Assembly: GCA_033819885.1 (NCBI GenBank)
Contig: JAQYUZ010000014.1
Location: 62,001-126,000, forward strand
Direction: 5' to 3'
From: Microbotryomycetes sp. JL201
Taxonomy: Eukaryota; Basidiomycota; Microbotryomycetes
Length of the DNA stretch: 64,000 nucleotides
Below the pieces are notes generated by a model, which did not search any database, had not been told where the DNA came from, and saw only the letters and a program-made list of their open reading frames with translations. Positions 34,850-47,267 of this stretch are shown piece by piece. How positions within the stretch are numbered: the stretch's first letter is position 1; every line of letters starts with the position of its first letter. The translations under genes were made by a program, and so were the position numbers.

Positions 34850-37410
34850 TCATTCAAATAGATTTGAAATCGCAGATTGTAGCTGCTCGGCGTCGAGCTT
34901 GAGGTACTTTGACGGGTCTGTCCATCCAGAGACAGAGGTCAGCCAAATTCGAGATGATCACGTTGCGTGTCAGAGTCATCCTGCTGCACTGACTTTTCGA
35001 AAACTCCCCGTTCCTGTGTTTGGCCAGGAATTTGGTATACGTTGGCAAAACCATCCTCTCGACCTCGCCTTTCAGTCTCTCTCTCAGTTCTGCCTCTCCC
35101 TCGTCTATCTTGGCCACGTTGTGCAGCGCCTCCACTTCGGCGAAAGCGTCATTGAACCTCAAGAATCTGTCTTTGAGCTCACGCTTCTCCGTTCCGACGC
35201 CTGTCACGGCACCGATTCCTGCTTTAATTGCACCGGCCGCACCGCTCTGGTCCAACCCGGCATCCAACATGGCCGACACGAGAGGGGACCATATCTCGAG
35301 GTAAGATGCTTTCGTAGACCGCATCTTTTTGTTCAGGTTATCCTCGCAAGATTCGCCCAAAATATCTCCAACGTGTGAAGACAATACTTCTCGCCTAATG
35401 TACGAGACGTTGTTGAGCAGAAATATGGCAGAGATGCCTTGCCTCGATCTCAGGAAGCGCGCGCGTGAATCTAACGCTGTCAAGAGTGTCGAAAGGACGT
35501 CATCTTGATGACAAGAGGTCAGACATGCGCTTCAAAAAACTTGTTTTTTTCCTGCACTCACTCAGGTACTGTGGTAGCAGCCCCGCATCTTCAGACTCTT
35601 GACGAGAGACGGGGGACTGTGAGGGAGGCCCGCCCCAGTTGCCAGGTCCGAGTACAGTCAGAAAGCTTTCGACAATCGATTGGTTGTCGCACAAGACGCG
35701 CATGAAGCTGACAACCTGCAAGCCCTCGAGATCAGTCAGCGGCATAGTCGGGCGCGGCACTGGGCAAAAATTGACGTGCGTCCACTGTGGTTTGGCTGAT
35801 CCCGGCCGAAGTCGCCTCAAATGACGGGGGCGGTTTGGCACCCCATTGCTAGCGGGCCAAGATTGTCAGTCAAGGCAGCGGAAAAAAGCTCGACGCTGGG
35901 TCAAACCTTTGTATCGTCGATAAATTCTGGCAAGCTCGTCAGACAACTGCCCCTGAACGCGTGCAGCAGCTCGCCAAGCTCATTGTCTTTGCGCCCAGCC
36001 TTTGTCCTGATCCATTCGTCAAACTCTGCTGTTCGCTCTTGGAGTTCCGAAAAGGTCGAGAACGCAATCGGTATCAGCGACCTCAAATTCTTCTTGATGG
36101 TCGCATTAAGCTGTTGTCCCGTGGCGAACATGAAGGTCAAAGACGCTGGAAGGATTTGAGCGTACATTTCGCGCTTGTTCGTGACTGGTACGTTGTGAAA
36201 GACTGTGCCGAGCAGTGACAATTCGCTCTGTCAAGTTTGACGTAGTTCATTAGTTTAGCTCTTGCTGTTCATTCAGGGACGACTGCGCACCTTGACCAAG
36301 GAGAAGAGTACATCTAAAAATCTGCCTAGTCCTCTTCTCTCATTCGACGCACTCAAAGATGGCACAGCGTCTTGTAACACATCCTTGCCACAGTTGCGCA
36401 AGGCGTCTTCTATGTATGCAGCTCGTGTGCTCGCGTAGGTCGTTTGCAGCTCTTTAAATACTGCAGGTCCGACTTCGGGCAGGCCGCGAAGATACGCAAT
36501 GAGCGGCAAGGCCTGCTCAACAAAGTCCTGCGACAACGTTGGAAAAGGTTTGGCTGCCAGCGAAAAGTGAGAACTCGAGCTGATTTGGTTTGTTCGCAAG
36601 CAGAAATTCACCTTGATCGTAAAGGGCGCCAGCGTCAAAGTGCGGACTCGTGCCTTTCGTCCATTTTGCAAACACCAGCAGCAGCTGACGAGATCCTTGC
36701 TCGATCAAGGATGCCTGAGCCGTGTCATCGTGTCAGTGATTCCTCGTGCGCTTTGCAAGCGTCACGATGCTGACCATCTGGGTCAGGGTGGCACTTTGTC
36801 CCTCTGCGCTAGTGTTCCGCAGCGCTTCTGCAGCTGAAGTCAGCCGGTCCAGCGAGGCAAAATAAGGCGTCAAGTCTGCGGCATTTGGTCTACCGAGAAA
36901 TCAAGCCGGTCAGATGAAAGGGATAAATGGCGCAGCAGCTCGGAGTGGCGTCTGACCCTGCTTTGATCATGCCTTGTTCACGTTCGACGAGGTCCTGGTG
37001 TCCGAGCAAGCCTTCAATTGAGCGCAATGTCAATTCGACGTCTGTGTATGGACAATCAGCTTCTGAGCACGCGCCGCTAGGTAGTGTGTGCGTACTCTTT
37101 GACACGCGCGTCAGCCGACCAGTCTGCTTGTGTATCGGGACGAGGCTCTGTTGAGGGGTAGTCAGAGATTGCTCCCGTTGAGACCAGTCACGAATGCATT
37201 GCCAACAAGCTCTATTGTAGCGAGGGAGGAGCTTGCGATGGGTGATCGCACCTTTTCGAGCCTGGCGAGCCTGTCGTCAAAGTCGGATAGTCGAGTCGTC
37301 ATCTGGTCAGTTATCTTGCGGGACTTTGCAAGCGACTGGGTCAACAGGGTCAGGTCGGCGTTTGACTGCTCGAGCGCGACCGTGTTGGCTGACGCCCTCG
37401 TGGAGAACAT
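34850..37410 (-). CDS. EXO70: Exocyst complex subunit Exo70
   Basis: Exo70 targets secretory vesicles to PIP2- and Rho-marked sites on the plasma membrane. The N-terminal coiled coil reads VALEQSNADLTLLTQSLAKS then RKITDQMTTRLSDFDDRLAR, as in other fungal Exo70. The rod follows (LPLIAYLRGLPEVGPAVFKE, SLPEFIDDTK), and the C-terminal Exo70 domain has ISAIFLLNNVSYIRREVLSS, ELKDRFLRFNDAFAEVEALH and ERMVLPTYTKFLAKHRNGEF, ending YLKLDAEQLQSAISNLFE. The last strand with the LFE end is nearly invariant in the family. At least eight introns are present. The start at 37410 (MFSTRASANTV) is my choice; an extra N-terminal exon up to about 37590 cannot be excluded. It is divergent from the MFS gene. Confidence 0.92.
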
Positions 37411-37682
37411 GTTTATACACGATGCGGGCACTCTTGCCGGGAGCGAGCGGCCCTGTTCTGAGTAACTCTCCCCGCCAGTCGAGCTGGTCCGCTGTGACGT
37501 GCGTTGAGCTGTTCGCCCTGGCAAGAAGCCGCTCGAGCCGAGACGCGAGTTTCGGCCTCCCGCAGCTCGCTCAAAATTGAGCTGGCGCATAACGCATCTG
37601 GGGCTTGCACGCTTCAGATACGTGAATTCGTCTGCTTAGCTGATTGCGGTAGACGGCAGCCAACCGATAGTCCCAGGCGCCC

Positions 37683-39561
37683 ATGTGGCGCCCGCCTCGG
37701 ATGCTGACCAAGCTCGTCCATGGACGCTTCGCCGTACTCGCAGCAGCGGGTATTGTCGGTCTCAGCTGTGGCACAAACTACGTTTACAGGTATGCCTGTC
37801 TTCCTGTCCCGAATTGACAGCACTATTGACGATCCGCATCCGACGGCCCAGCGCCTACGCTCCGCAGCTCGCTGCGCGGCTGCACCTGTCATCGGTACAG
37901 ACAAATATTGTTGGCGCAGCAGGCAATCTCGGAGTGTACCTCAGTGGTAAGAATCTTGGTTCACGCACGAGGTCCGTCATGCTCACGTGACCTCTTCGTG
38001 CAAGCAGGCCCGATCATAGGCAGAGTAGTAGACCACGATGGACCAAGACGCATGCTGCTGTTGGCAACAGTCCTGCTCTTCTCAGGATGTATGCTTGACT
38101 ACTTTATCGTTCGGTGTGAGGCGCATGCAGCTACTGACACTCTGCAAATACGCACAGACTTTGCGTTGAGGACACTGTACCTCGCCGGAGAAAGCAGAAG
38201 CCATGTCGTCACATTGGTCGCCTTTGCCGAGCTGCTGACAGGCATAGGCTCAACAGCCGGCTTGAGCGCCACCGGCAACACGATTGCAAAATCGTTTAAA
38301 AAGACGCGAGCGACTGCTCTATCCCTTGTCCTGTCGGCGTTCGGATTGTCTGCTTTTTTCTATTCAACAATCAGAAGAGCGCTGTTGGCCAAGTCGTCTG
38401 AACCGACGGCCGCTTTGCTCTTGACACTGGCTGTTGGAACCGCCTTGTCGATGCTGGTTGGAGTTTTTTTCGTAAGACCAGTCGCGCAAGATGACGATAG
38501 GTCGCCTGTTCCCGAAGGACCAAGCGTATCACCGAGCACGCCTCCGAACGAGCGAGATCCGTTGCTCGTCGTGACCGCCGAATCGAGCGGAGAGTCGGCC
38601 GAGCGCACGTCATCAACGCCTCAACGGCCTGTAACCATCAAGCGAGCCCAGTCTTCTGGTGTTGTGCCGATCAGCGTCTCTGGCTCTGCTCTTGTCCGCG
38701 AAATCGACTTTTGGTAAGACCATGCCTGCAGGCCAAAGTTTCCATGTCTAACTTGTCGCCTCTAGGTTGCTGTTTGCGTATAATGCTTGCAGCTCTGGCA
38801 TCGGGTTGTGCTTTATCAACAATGTCGGTCTCGTGACCAAAACCTTGGCTCCTTCGCAGATGAGTGAGGGTCGAATCGCGAGCTACCAGGCCGGCCTAGT
38901 GTCGCTTCTCTCTCTCGCGAACTGCCTCGGTCGTCTCGCCGTCGGCTTTCTCAGCGATGTGTCCGTCCATCGGTTGCCGCGGCGGTGGAGGTTCTCTCGC
39001 GTGTGGTGGAATGGTCAGGACGAACGATGTTGAACCCTCCTCAAAGCGCGGCAGCTGACATTCGTTTTATTTCAGTTTGGACCGCGTGTTTGTTTTTGCT
39101 TTCTCAATTGCTGGCTTCGAGGGCGAAGCATATTAATGGGAAGCATGGGCTCGTGTTGCCGACGATCGTAACAGGTCTCGCTCACGGCAGCCTTTTCGGC
39201 ACCTCTGGCATCCTCGTCCTGGAGAGGTTTGGCATGGAGCGCTTCAGCAGCAACAATGGCGTGCTCGCACTTGCGCCTGCGATAGCAGGACAGCTGACAA
39301 ATTACATGTTTGGAAGAATTTGTCAGTCTCTCGATGTGCTGCTTGAGTGCGAGCGGCAAGCCGTTGACACTTGTTCTCTGTGCTGCAGACGACTCACACG
39401 TACCAGCGCACTCGTCTGTTGCTACAAGCGATAGGCTGTGCACAGCCGGTCGAGATTGTTACGTCAGGGCGTTTCACATTACAACCGCCATGGCCTTGGG
39501 TGCAATTGCGTTAGCGTGCATCCTTGTCTCTCGTAAAAGCATGAAGCGTCGTGCAGCATAG
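37683..39561 (+). CDS. Major facilitator transporter (nodulin-like / Mch1-type)
   Basis: This MFS protein has about 12 helices. The N-terminus MWRPPRMLTKLVHGRFAVLA leads into AAGIVGLSCGTNYVY, as in Nodulin-like and Mch1 proteins. Next come YAPQLAARLHLSSVQTNIVG and GNLGVYLSGPIIGRVVDHDG, with PRRMLLLATVLLF (the MFS loop 2-3 motif). A Ser/Pro/Thr-rich central loop with ERDPLLV is typical of the family. The C-terminal half starts EIDFWLLFAYNACSSGIGLC and includes GLVSLLSLANCLGRLAVGFL and HGSLFGTSGILVLERFGM. The substrate is unknown; Mch1 is related to monocarboxylate carriers but does not carry them in yeast. At least five introns. The end at 39561 reads RKSMKRRAA. Confidence 0.85.
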
Positions 39562-40386
39562 ATTGTGGGACATCTCGATATAAAGTATTCGCTCGTCACT
39601 CTTGCTAGCACTGCGGACACTGTCGTTGTATTTGTTTGCGGTCTGGTAGCCATGTTGATGGACTGCGATTGACCTCCCTGCTGAATGCGTCCGAGCGTTG
39701 CTATCATCTCAGGTGCCGCAGTCGCGCCGGAGTCCGTTGTTGTCTGCAAAGTTAGTGACGTAGAGCTGACAGTGTTGAGAATGAGATGCTTTGACAAGAG
39801 TGTTTTATAGGTGTGTGCCATACATAACTTTTTCGAACCGACTCTCGTGAAGCAGGAAAAGCACGTCAAGCGCTCGGGCCTCGTCTTTTTGGTTCGTGCA
39901 CCCGCGCTGCCGACGTCACGGGCGCCGCTCTCCTGCATATACCAGGCGCATCGAACGATAGGATAAAAAGACACGTCTGCGGTCCGGCTCGGCACTGGAC
40001 GACAGAGTATTTGTGTCTGTCGACTCGGCAAGGCACGCGGACGCGCGGTGCGCAAACACAGACAACTTCGACAGCTGCCGCGCGACCAGTCTTGACCTGG
40101 AAGCGCGAAACCGAGTAAAAGGGTGAGTTGACTCAGACACGACCAGTCTGGCAGGCTCGGGCGGGCTTGGCAAGCAAACAATCGTTGAACAAGTCGGCGA
40201 GCGCACCGCTGCATCCCCCTGCACGCAATCGAACCCATCTACAGATGGTCGACATCGATGCCGGATTATATCTTCAAGTTGTTGGGCCACGTTGCATCCC
40301 TGCACACGTCCCTTTACGTGCAGGGCACTGACTGCTCGCTTCCCTCCCCGCGGTTGCAGGCATAGCCCAAGCGGCCCGGATTCGAT
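39562..40386. other. Intergenic region upstream of Rax2
   Basis: These 825 bp follow the MFS stop and precede the Rax2 start. A 254-codon minus-strand frame (39474-40238) overlaps the MFS 3' end; a part of it (MAHTYKTLLSKHLILNT, and PEMIATLGRIQQGGQ after a possible GTCAGC...TTGCAG intron) could be a very small gene, but I recognise nothing. No RNA gene seen. Confidence 0.35.
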
Positions 40387-43300
40387 ATGGCTCGCCGACC
40401 GAGGACTATGTCTCCGTCATCAGCAGCCGCAACGTGGCTTGCGTTCGCGGCAATTGCTCCATCGGTGACCCACGCCCAGACAAATTCGCTGCCAAAAGTC
40501 GACTTCAGCTCGCTTGGCTCTGTCGGCGTTGTCGGTTCATTCGCAGGGTTGTCGCTGTATGATGCCGAAACTGCGGCAATCAAGTATTCTCCAGCGGCAT
40601 CCACGTTGATCGCTCGCTCGTCAGACGGCAAACTGTCTTATGTCGCAGCGACAAACGACGGCGGATCGATCCATGCAATCTGTCAAACTCCACAAGGACA
40701 TGTTTACGTTGGAGGCAACTTTACAAGCATAAGAGATCAAGCAGCAGCCAATATCGCCCATTATGACCCAGTTGCAGACACGTTCGCCGCGGTTGGCGCT
40801 GGTCTGGACGGCCCAGTTCGCGCACTCTCGTGCAATGGCTCGATTGTGTACGCCGGTGGTTCGTTCAAGGGGCCTGTGGATGCATCTGGATTCGAAGGCA
40901 ACGTCGCTCAGTGGTCCATATCCGATCAGCAATGGTCTCCCATGCCATTCTCCGGCCTGAATGGCGCTGTCGAGTCCATCTCCCCTAGCCCTGATGGCAA
41001 AAGCATCTTTTTTGGCGGGTCCTTCTCGACCGCGTTCTCAAACTCGACGAATGCTACATTCGCACCGCAAGCAACGAGCGTGTCGTTTCCGTCACTCGGT
41101 TCTTCGCTGTTTCCCATCTCGCTCAATACGTCAGACTACGTGGCCAGCCCGACGACCTACACATCCGGATTTGGTCGACCGGAGTACATTTTTTGTCCGA
41201 GAAGACAGGACGGGCCAGGTGCAAGCTGGCTTCTCGTGGATGGTCAAGTCGGTAGCTTCATTGCTCGCACGTACCGCCCGCTGCGCGTCCGTGGAATCCG
41301 TCTCGGCAACACGTTCTGGCAAGGCAGAGGAACGCGCAATTTCTCGTGAGCACGCTGCAGACTCCATATCGTGTCTGCGCCTGCTGACGGGCGTGATGAA
41401 CAGTCTCACTTCGATCCCCGACAACACCGTGCTCGAGCTCACTTACGCCTCTGATCCTACCGATGCCACCTCGCCACTTGCCACATGCTCAAGCAATTGC
41501 GAGCTAGCCCACGATCCTGCCGTGCCGTACCAAGATTTTATTTTTCCCGATAACACGGTTATGACTGGCTTCGAACTGACCATATTCGGCTGGTATGGAG
41601 CTGGAGCTGGCTTGCACTTGATGCAGTTGTTGTCGGACGGCTCATATGCATATGGAGTCGAGCAACAGAATGTTCAGCCTTGCTCGCAAGGTCTTGGTGC
41701 TGTTCAAGCGTCTCGAACTGAGACGACCGGTCAATGGAACTCGACAGAGCTCGTCTCGTCAATAGCTGGTACATACTCACCCGTCAGGGTCGCCTACATT
41801 GAAGGTGGTTCGACTGCTGCTGATGCGCCGACCCTAACCTGGACGCCGTTCGTTGAGCAGACTGGTTCGTACAGTATATACCTCGTCACCCCAGGCTGTC
41901 AACCGCAAGGGACGTGCGGCGAGCGCACCTCAGTCGACTTGACTGTGACACCTTTCGGTCAGGGCAGTGGCGAGGCCACGACGACAACTGTCGACCAAAC
42001 CAACAAGCTTGAAGAATCTGTCTTGATCTACTCCGGACAGCTGACGTCGACCTCTCCGGATGGTTCAAGCGGCGTTACTGTTTCCATGAAGCTCGCAGAC
42101 GGTGCCGCCTCGAGTGTAGGGACGACGTACGAGATGGTGGCAGACGTTATAACGCTGGTCGCCGCCAGCACGAATGGCACGCTCAATTCAACCATGAACA
42201 GAGTAGTGCCTGGGTACGGATTGTTCGAGTTTGCACTGGATGGCGCAGGCACGTACGGCGATGCAGTGTCTATGGCGGCGACCATGAACGCAACAGCCAC
42301 AATCTCGAATGCGACCGCGGTTGATCAACTTTCGTTCAACATGAATGAAGGCGCAGTCGTCTACTCGATAGTCACTGTCGGTTCCGGACCAGAAACTCAG
42401 TTGTTTGTAGCTGGCAACTTCAACTATACACGAGAAGCAGTCACGTTGTCAAACGTGCTCAGGTATGCAACTAGCGCTTCCGTTGCCACACCCAGCGGCG
42501 GACTCGACGGACCGGTCCAGCAACTCGTAGAGCTCGATGGCTGGCTTTACGCTACTGGCGACTTTGACGCGACTGCCGACGGCCAAGTCAAATCGCTTGC
42601 CGGTTTTGCTCGGTGGCATTACACGGATCCAACTGCAACCTGGGTGACCGCAGACTCGACATTATTGTTGTCAAGCAACGCAGCGATGGGGCTAGTACGA
42701 TTGGGTCGCAACGATACCGCTCTTGTCATTGCAGGCCAGGGCGACTCGGCTCTAACGATCTACGAACCTGCGACGTCATCTTTCAATTCGACGACAGCCG
42801 GACTCGTCGTTGGAAATTTGACAACAGTCGGTTCTGCCAATGACATCGCGAACCAGACAGCGGCAACGTACTTTGCTGGCAACGTGCTGGCGATCTCAAG
42901 TCTGGTTGCGCCGGGCGGCGCCTTGATCTCTCGCAACGGCAACAGCGCTCCGAAGCTGTCGCCGTTCGGCTTTGAGATTGACATGCAATCGTCAGCCCGA
43001 CCTAGTAGACAATCAACGTCTCCATCGGCAATGAACGCGAAGTATAGACGAACTGGAATGAGCTTTGTTGCGCGTTCTCTGGCCAACGACCTCGTCTCTG
43101 CGTTAGGCTCTCGTAAACCTCGTCTCGAACGTCGTCAATCAACATCCGTCGATACTTCCCTGCCAACTGCTATCGCCAGCAACGGCCTAGGTCAAGTTGT
43201 CGTCGGCGCGTTTTGGAAGAACAGTTCTGACGATGACAGGGAATTGCTCGTGGTCGGTGGGGACTTCTCCGTGAATCGAGGACAAGTCCAGAACTTGAGA

Positions 43301-45025
43301 GTTTACGATCTGTCTTCTCGAAAGCTGCAAGCGTTGACTGGACTGGACGTGTCGGGATCCGTATCGGTTCTGACTATTGTTGACGATACGGTTTGGATCG
43401 GCGGCAACATGTCAACAAGTACTGGTAGACGAGGTCTAGCGTTGTATGATCTTGATGGACAGACTATCGACAATTCTGTGCCAGGCCTTGGCGGTGCGTT
43501 ACATAGAGACAGACGTAGATGCTCTGCTCACAAAGGCTGACTCGAGAATATATTCAAGGCTACGCCGGTCAAAACGCCACAGTCACTGCCATCGCTCAAC
43601 GACCTGATGTTAAGACTGAGATCATCGTAGCTGGAGCGTTCGGAAGTGCGGGATCGTTGCCTTGCCCGAGCATTTGTTTGTGGAAAAGCCAGGACCGACA
43701 ATGGGCGCAGCTGGGCGGTGGTTTGCAGGGTGTTGTCAGCTCGGTGGACATTGCTGGCGTGCGTGGCGAACTTCCGTTCTTCAGGAACAATGCTGATGCT
43801 CGAAATGCTGCAGACCAAGTCCGAGTACCTTGTCGTCGCAGGTCGATTTGGATTGCAAGGGCAAAGCGTACATGTCGCGCGATGGAATTTTGTGAACTCG
43901 ACTTGGTCCAACATTGGCGCACCCTCAGACCTTCCTGGCACTGCGACAGCCATCTCGAGCGACAATGGCGCGATCGACAAATTGTTCGTTGCAGGGGAGA
44001 CTGATGACAGCGGCGAGCCGTACCTGATGTATTGGAACGGCACAACCTGGTCCGATATCAACAACGGCATTCTCTCGGCCGGTTCAGTCGTACAACAGCT
44101 CGTGTTTGTTCCCATGTCGAGCTCGCACGCCTCAAATGATGTGATAGAGTCCAACAGGATGCTCATGGTGTCGGGTGACCTGCTCATCAACTCTACCAGT
44201 GTCTCGAGCGCGCTGTACGATGGCAAATCATGGTACCCGTACCTCGTGTCGACCACCAAGGCCGGCTCGGCCGGCGTCATTTCACAGTTCTTCTCTTCAG
44301 TCACAAACTTTAACCTTGCGTCTGCTAGTAAGCCCCGGGACGACTTCCTGCTCAAATCCTAGACGCTGACGGAATCGCTTTGTGTTAGGTCACCTCGCCG
44401 TTGGCATCGTCATTTTGATCTCGATTGCTATTGCTCTCGGAATCGTTTTTGCGCTCGTCTTGATTGGCTTGTTCATCGCGCTCGCGCGACGTCGAGAAGA
44501 GTCGCAATATCCAGGCCCGCCTGTCGCTTCTGACAGCCCTTCAATGGATGGAGACAGCTCTCGTGAGATGAAAACGTCAAACTTGCTCGCGACGGTGGGA
44601 GCGGCGACAGTGAGTGTCGACCATGTCAGACGGAGCGTCAAACGTTCTGACTGGTCGCATTGCAGGCTGTACTGTTGGATGGTCGTAACGAAAAGACTGT
44701 CGGAGGTACACGTAACGACGGCGTCAACATGTTTGCTGCAGGCGCCGTCACAGGTGGAGCAAGGAGCGCGCATGATGGCAGCGATTATGGCGACGAAGGT
44801 GACTTGAGCTATGACAGTCATGGCGACATTAGTGAACCACGTCACTTTGAAGGAGAAGACTCGAACGCTCGAGCGAGGTACTCGTTCTCGGCTGAACATC
44901 CGGGCGAACTATCGGTCAAAGCCGGTGAAGATTTGATTATCCTCGAAGGCAGTGATCCCGAATGGTTCTTGGTGGCAAACGCAAAGGGCGAAAGAGGTTT
45001 AATGCCAAGTTCATATTTGGCATAG
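40387..45025 (+). CDS. RAX2: Rax2-like polarity marker with a C-terminal SH3 domain
   Basis: Rax2 is a large type I membrane protein that marks cell poles and bud or growth sites. It begins with a signal peptide (TWLAFAAIAPSVTHA), then a beta-propeller ectodomain with repeated [YF]VGGNFT / YAGGSF / VAGNF motifs. TSGFGRPEYIFCPRRQDGPG and RPLRVRGIRLGNTFWQGRGT are diagnostic Rax2 blocks. An intron (41342-41395 region) joins RNFS to LTSIPDNTVLELTY in frame. One transmembrane helix (VGIVILISIAIALGIVFALV) precedes a cytoplasmic tail. A canonical GTGAGT...TTGCAG intron (44610-44665) joins LLATVGAAT to AVLLDGRN in frame. The tail ends in an SH3 domain (ARYSFSAEHPGELSVKAGED, then WFLVANAKGERGLMPSSYLA). 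Ascomycete Rax2 has no SH3, as far as I know. About 1,480 residues. Confidence 0.9.
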
Positions 45026-45265
45026 ACTCATTTCGGTCATTCTGGTTATCCCCCGTGTGCGAGTGCAGGACACTCCTCATTATTTTCAATTATACCCTCT
45101 CGGTAGTTCATTGGCCCCCCTTTTGTTTCCTAATTGCAAATCTTAAGTCTCGTTGCATTTTCTTTCGACCCTGAAACGAACGCGGGCCAAGAACCCCGAA
45201 ACTTTCAAGCTCACGAATCCTCATTCCATGACAACACTCGACCGACCACAATGAGAGATGACAGT

Positions 45266-46857
45266 CTAACCTTGTACGGCGGCTTGCTGAGCCTGACCAT
45301 CCAATGGTCCACTGTGTTGGTCCTGTTGCTGCAACCGTGGTGATTGCTGCTGCTGCTGCTGTACGAATTGCCCTTCACTCGGTTGTGATTGCTGCTGCTG
45401 CTGAACTCTGTCAGGCATTTGTTGTACGCCCAATTGCGCCTGCTGAGCTGGCATTTCTCTGGTGTCTTGTCTGTAGACAGTGATTTCTTGCTGTCTATAC
45501 AACGGATGAGGTGAGCGGATTAGCGGTCAACATTGTTGAGAAGTGTCTGAAAAACATGATGAGAGTCGAGAAAGACTGACTTGAAGTAGCGCCTGTTTTC
45601 TTCGTCAATCAGGACCAAGTTCAAGTAATAGCGCGTGCTGAATTTTTTGTTGACGTCTCGGAACGTTGGCGTGAGTTCAAAGCCACCGAGGAACAAGCGG
45701 ATGGGTATTGTTTCTCCTGCACAGCGAAACATGGTTTGAACGTGAGCGAAGTCATGCGTGGCGAGAGCCCATACAAAGCACGCCTACCTCGCACTGGTGC
45801 GCCGTCCATGATCTCGAACTTTGTTATTGTTTCAGACTCGTTATATTGATTCGGAGCTGGTGGTATTTATCGTTAGTCGTGTTGAACGCTGCAACAAATG
45901 AGCCCAACTCGCCTGCGCCTGTCGTCTCTCGTCGGATAATAGACAGCTCCATGTGCTTGATCTTTATTCGGACGAGCAGGAAGTAGATCTTGCCAACGAT
46001 GACATCCTTGAGATGGTACCTTGAAGCAATGTCGTGAGCACAAAAGGCCCGGAACAGTCACCTTTGCCACTCACTTTGACTTGTTGTATTCAAATTCGAT
46101 ATGCAGACAGTCTTCGATTCCCACCTCCATCTTGATGGAATTGTTCGTGTCAGGAGGCATGCGGAACGAATGGACCCACAGTTCCTTTTCTTTGACGACG
46201 TCGGCCATCCGTCTTGACACTGTCACCCGAACGAAATATCTACGGTTTGAGCAGGTAAGCAAACAAGAGCAAACGTTCTGTGTGTTTCCTTCGACAATGC
46301 AAGAGCGGACCTGAGCTTGACATTGATGCCGTGATAGCTTTCGTATTGCTTCTCCACGTTCTTGAACTCAAAGTTGAAAGCCTGTCCGGTGCGCAGTTCC
46401 CCGGGATTGGCGAGTTCTTGGACGAGCGAGAGAAACTCGTAATGGTTGCCTCGGTCGTAGAACAGTTCTGTTATCGAATCAGATGGATATAAGTTTTGGC
46501 CTGTTCGGTGCCGAGCCTGCTCTCGGCAGCGAGCTGACCGATTGAGCCGACAAACTCGATCTTGATGCCATCATGTTTGATACCTTTGCCGTCTTTCACT
46601 CTGACAATGGCCTACACGAAACGAGGTGAGCGATTCGGTCCTTCCCCCACATAGAACGGCAACGGCGTCCTTTGCGCGTACGAGGCCAGCGCCGTGTGTG
46701 GACTGACCTGTCCTCTGACACTCTCTCCGTCCAAGTAGACGGGGCACTTCTCCCTTCTGTCCTTGTCGAGCTTGACCTCGACTTGCTCGCGCTCGTCTTG
46801 GCCTTCGAGCCGCACGTCAACGTCCACAGGCGACGCAAACGTGAAGAAACTGGCCAT
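45266..46857 (-). CDS. VPS26: Retromer subunit Vps26 with Gln-rich C-terminal tail
   Basis: Vps26 is the arrestin-fold cargo-selective subunit of retromer, which recycles receptors from endosomes. The start MASFFTFASPVDVDVRLEGQ leads on to CPVYLDGESVRGQ. Further exons give GIKIEFVGSIGQLAAESRLG, LFYDRGNHYEFLSLVQELAN and PGELRTGQAFNFEFKNVEKQ, YHGINVKLRYFVRVTVSRRM, then [20 protein letters not shown] and HLKDVIVGKIYFLLVRIKIK. GETIPIRLFLGGFELTPTFR and FSTRYYLNLVLIDEENRRYF close the conserved core. All are near-consensus. After the core (KQQEITVYRQ) there is a tail of about 60 residues dominated by Gln, absent from yeast and human Vps26. About seven short introns. It converges on Rax2. Confidence 0.96.
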
Positions 46858-47267
46858 GCTGGCTCAAGTAGACTGTGATGAAAGACAACGTAGGATTGGC
46901 GAGGCGGGCGGGAGGACGGCTGCAGCTGGCCGGACGACTGCCGTATCACGACGATCAGGCTGACGCGCGGGCGTGCGCAGTATAGCTGACAGGCCTGCAG
47001 CGAGTCTGTCGTGTCAACCAAGGGGGCAGGCAATTGCAGTCTCTGCTGGAAAGAGGTAGCCGCTGTTGTAGAAGAGAGAGTCCCACTGACGTCGGCGGGT
47101 TGATGCTTGGAATGTTTGCTACACTTTCGGAGATGTACCTAGCTGAACATCGTGATGGGATTCTGAACTGTTTGGTAAATACCTCACAGCGTCATCGAGA
47201 CGCTGCCTGAGATTCCGCAAAACTCGAGACAGTCCATTGCGCCACCAATTAACAAGAATGCTACCCT
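46858..47267. promoter_or_regulatory. Upstream region of Vps26 and 3' end of OTC
   Basis: Both flanking genes are on the minus strand, so this 410 bp gap holds the Vps26 promoter. I see nothing else that can be supported. Confidence 0.4.

Noticed and set aside
34815-35378. 187-codon plus-strand frame
   Set aside because: It lies entirely opposite the conserved C-terminal exon of Exo70.
39474-40238. 254-codon minus-strand frame
   Set aside because: Its 3' part is antisense to the MFS gene and its composition (Cys, Arg, Ser, Leu mix) is like a chance frame; only a small part might be coding.
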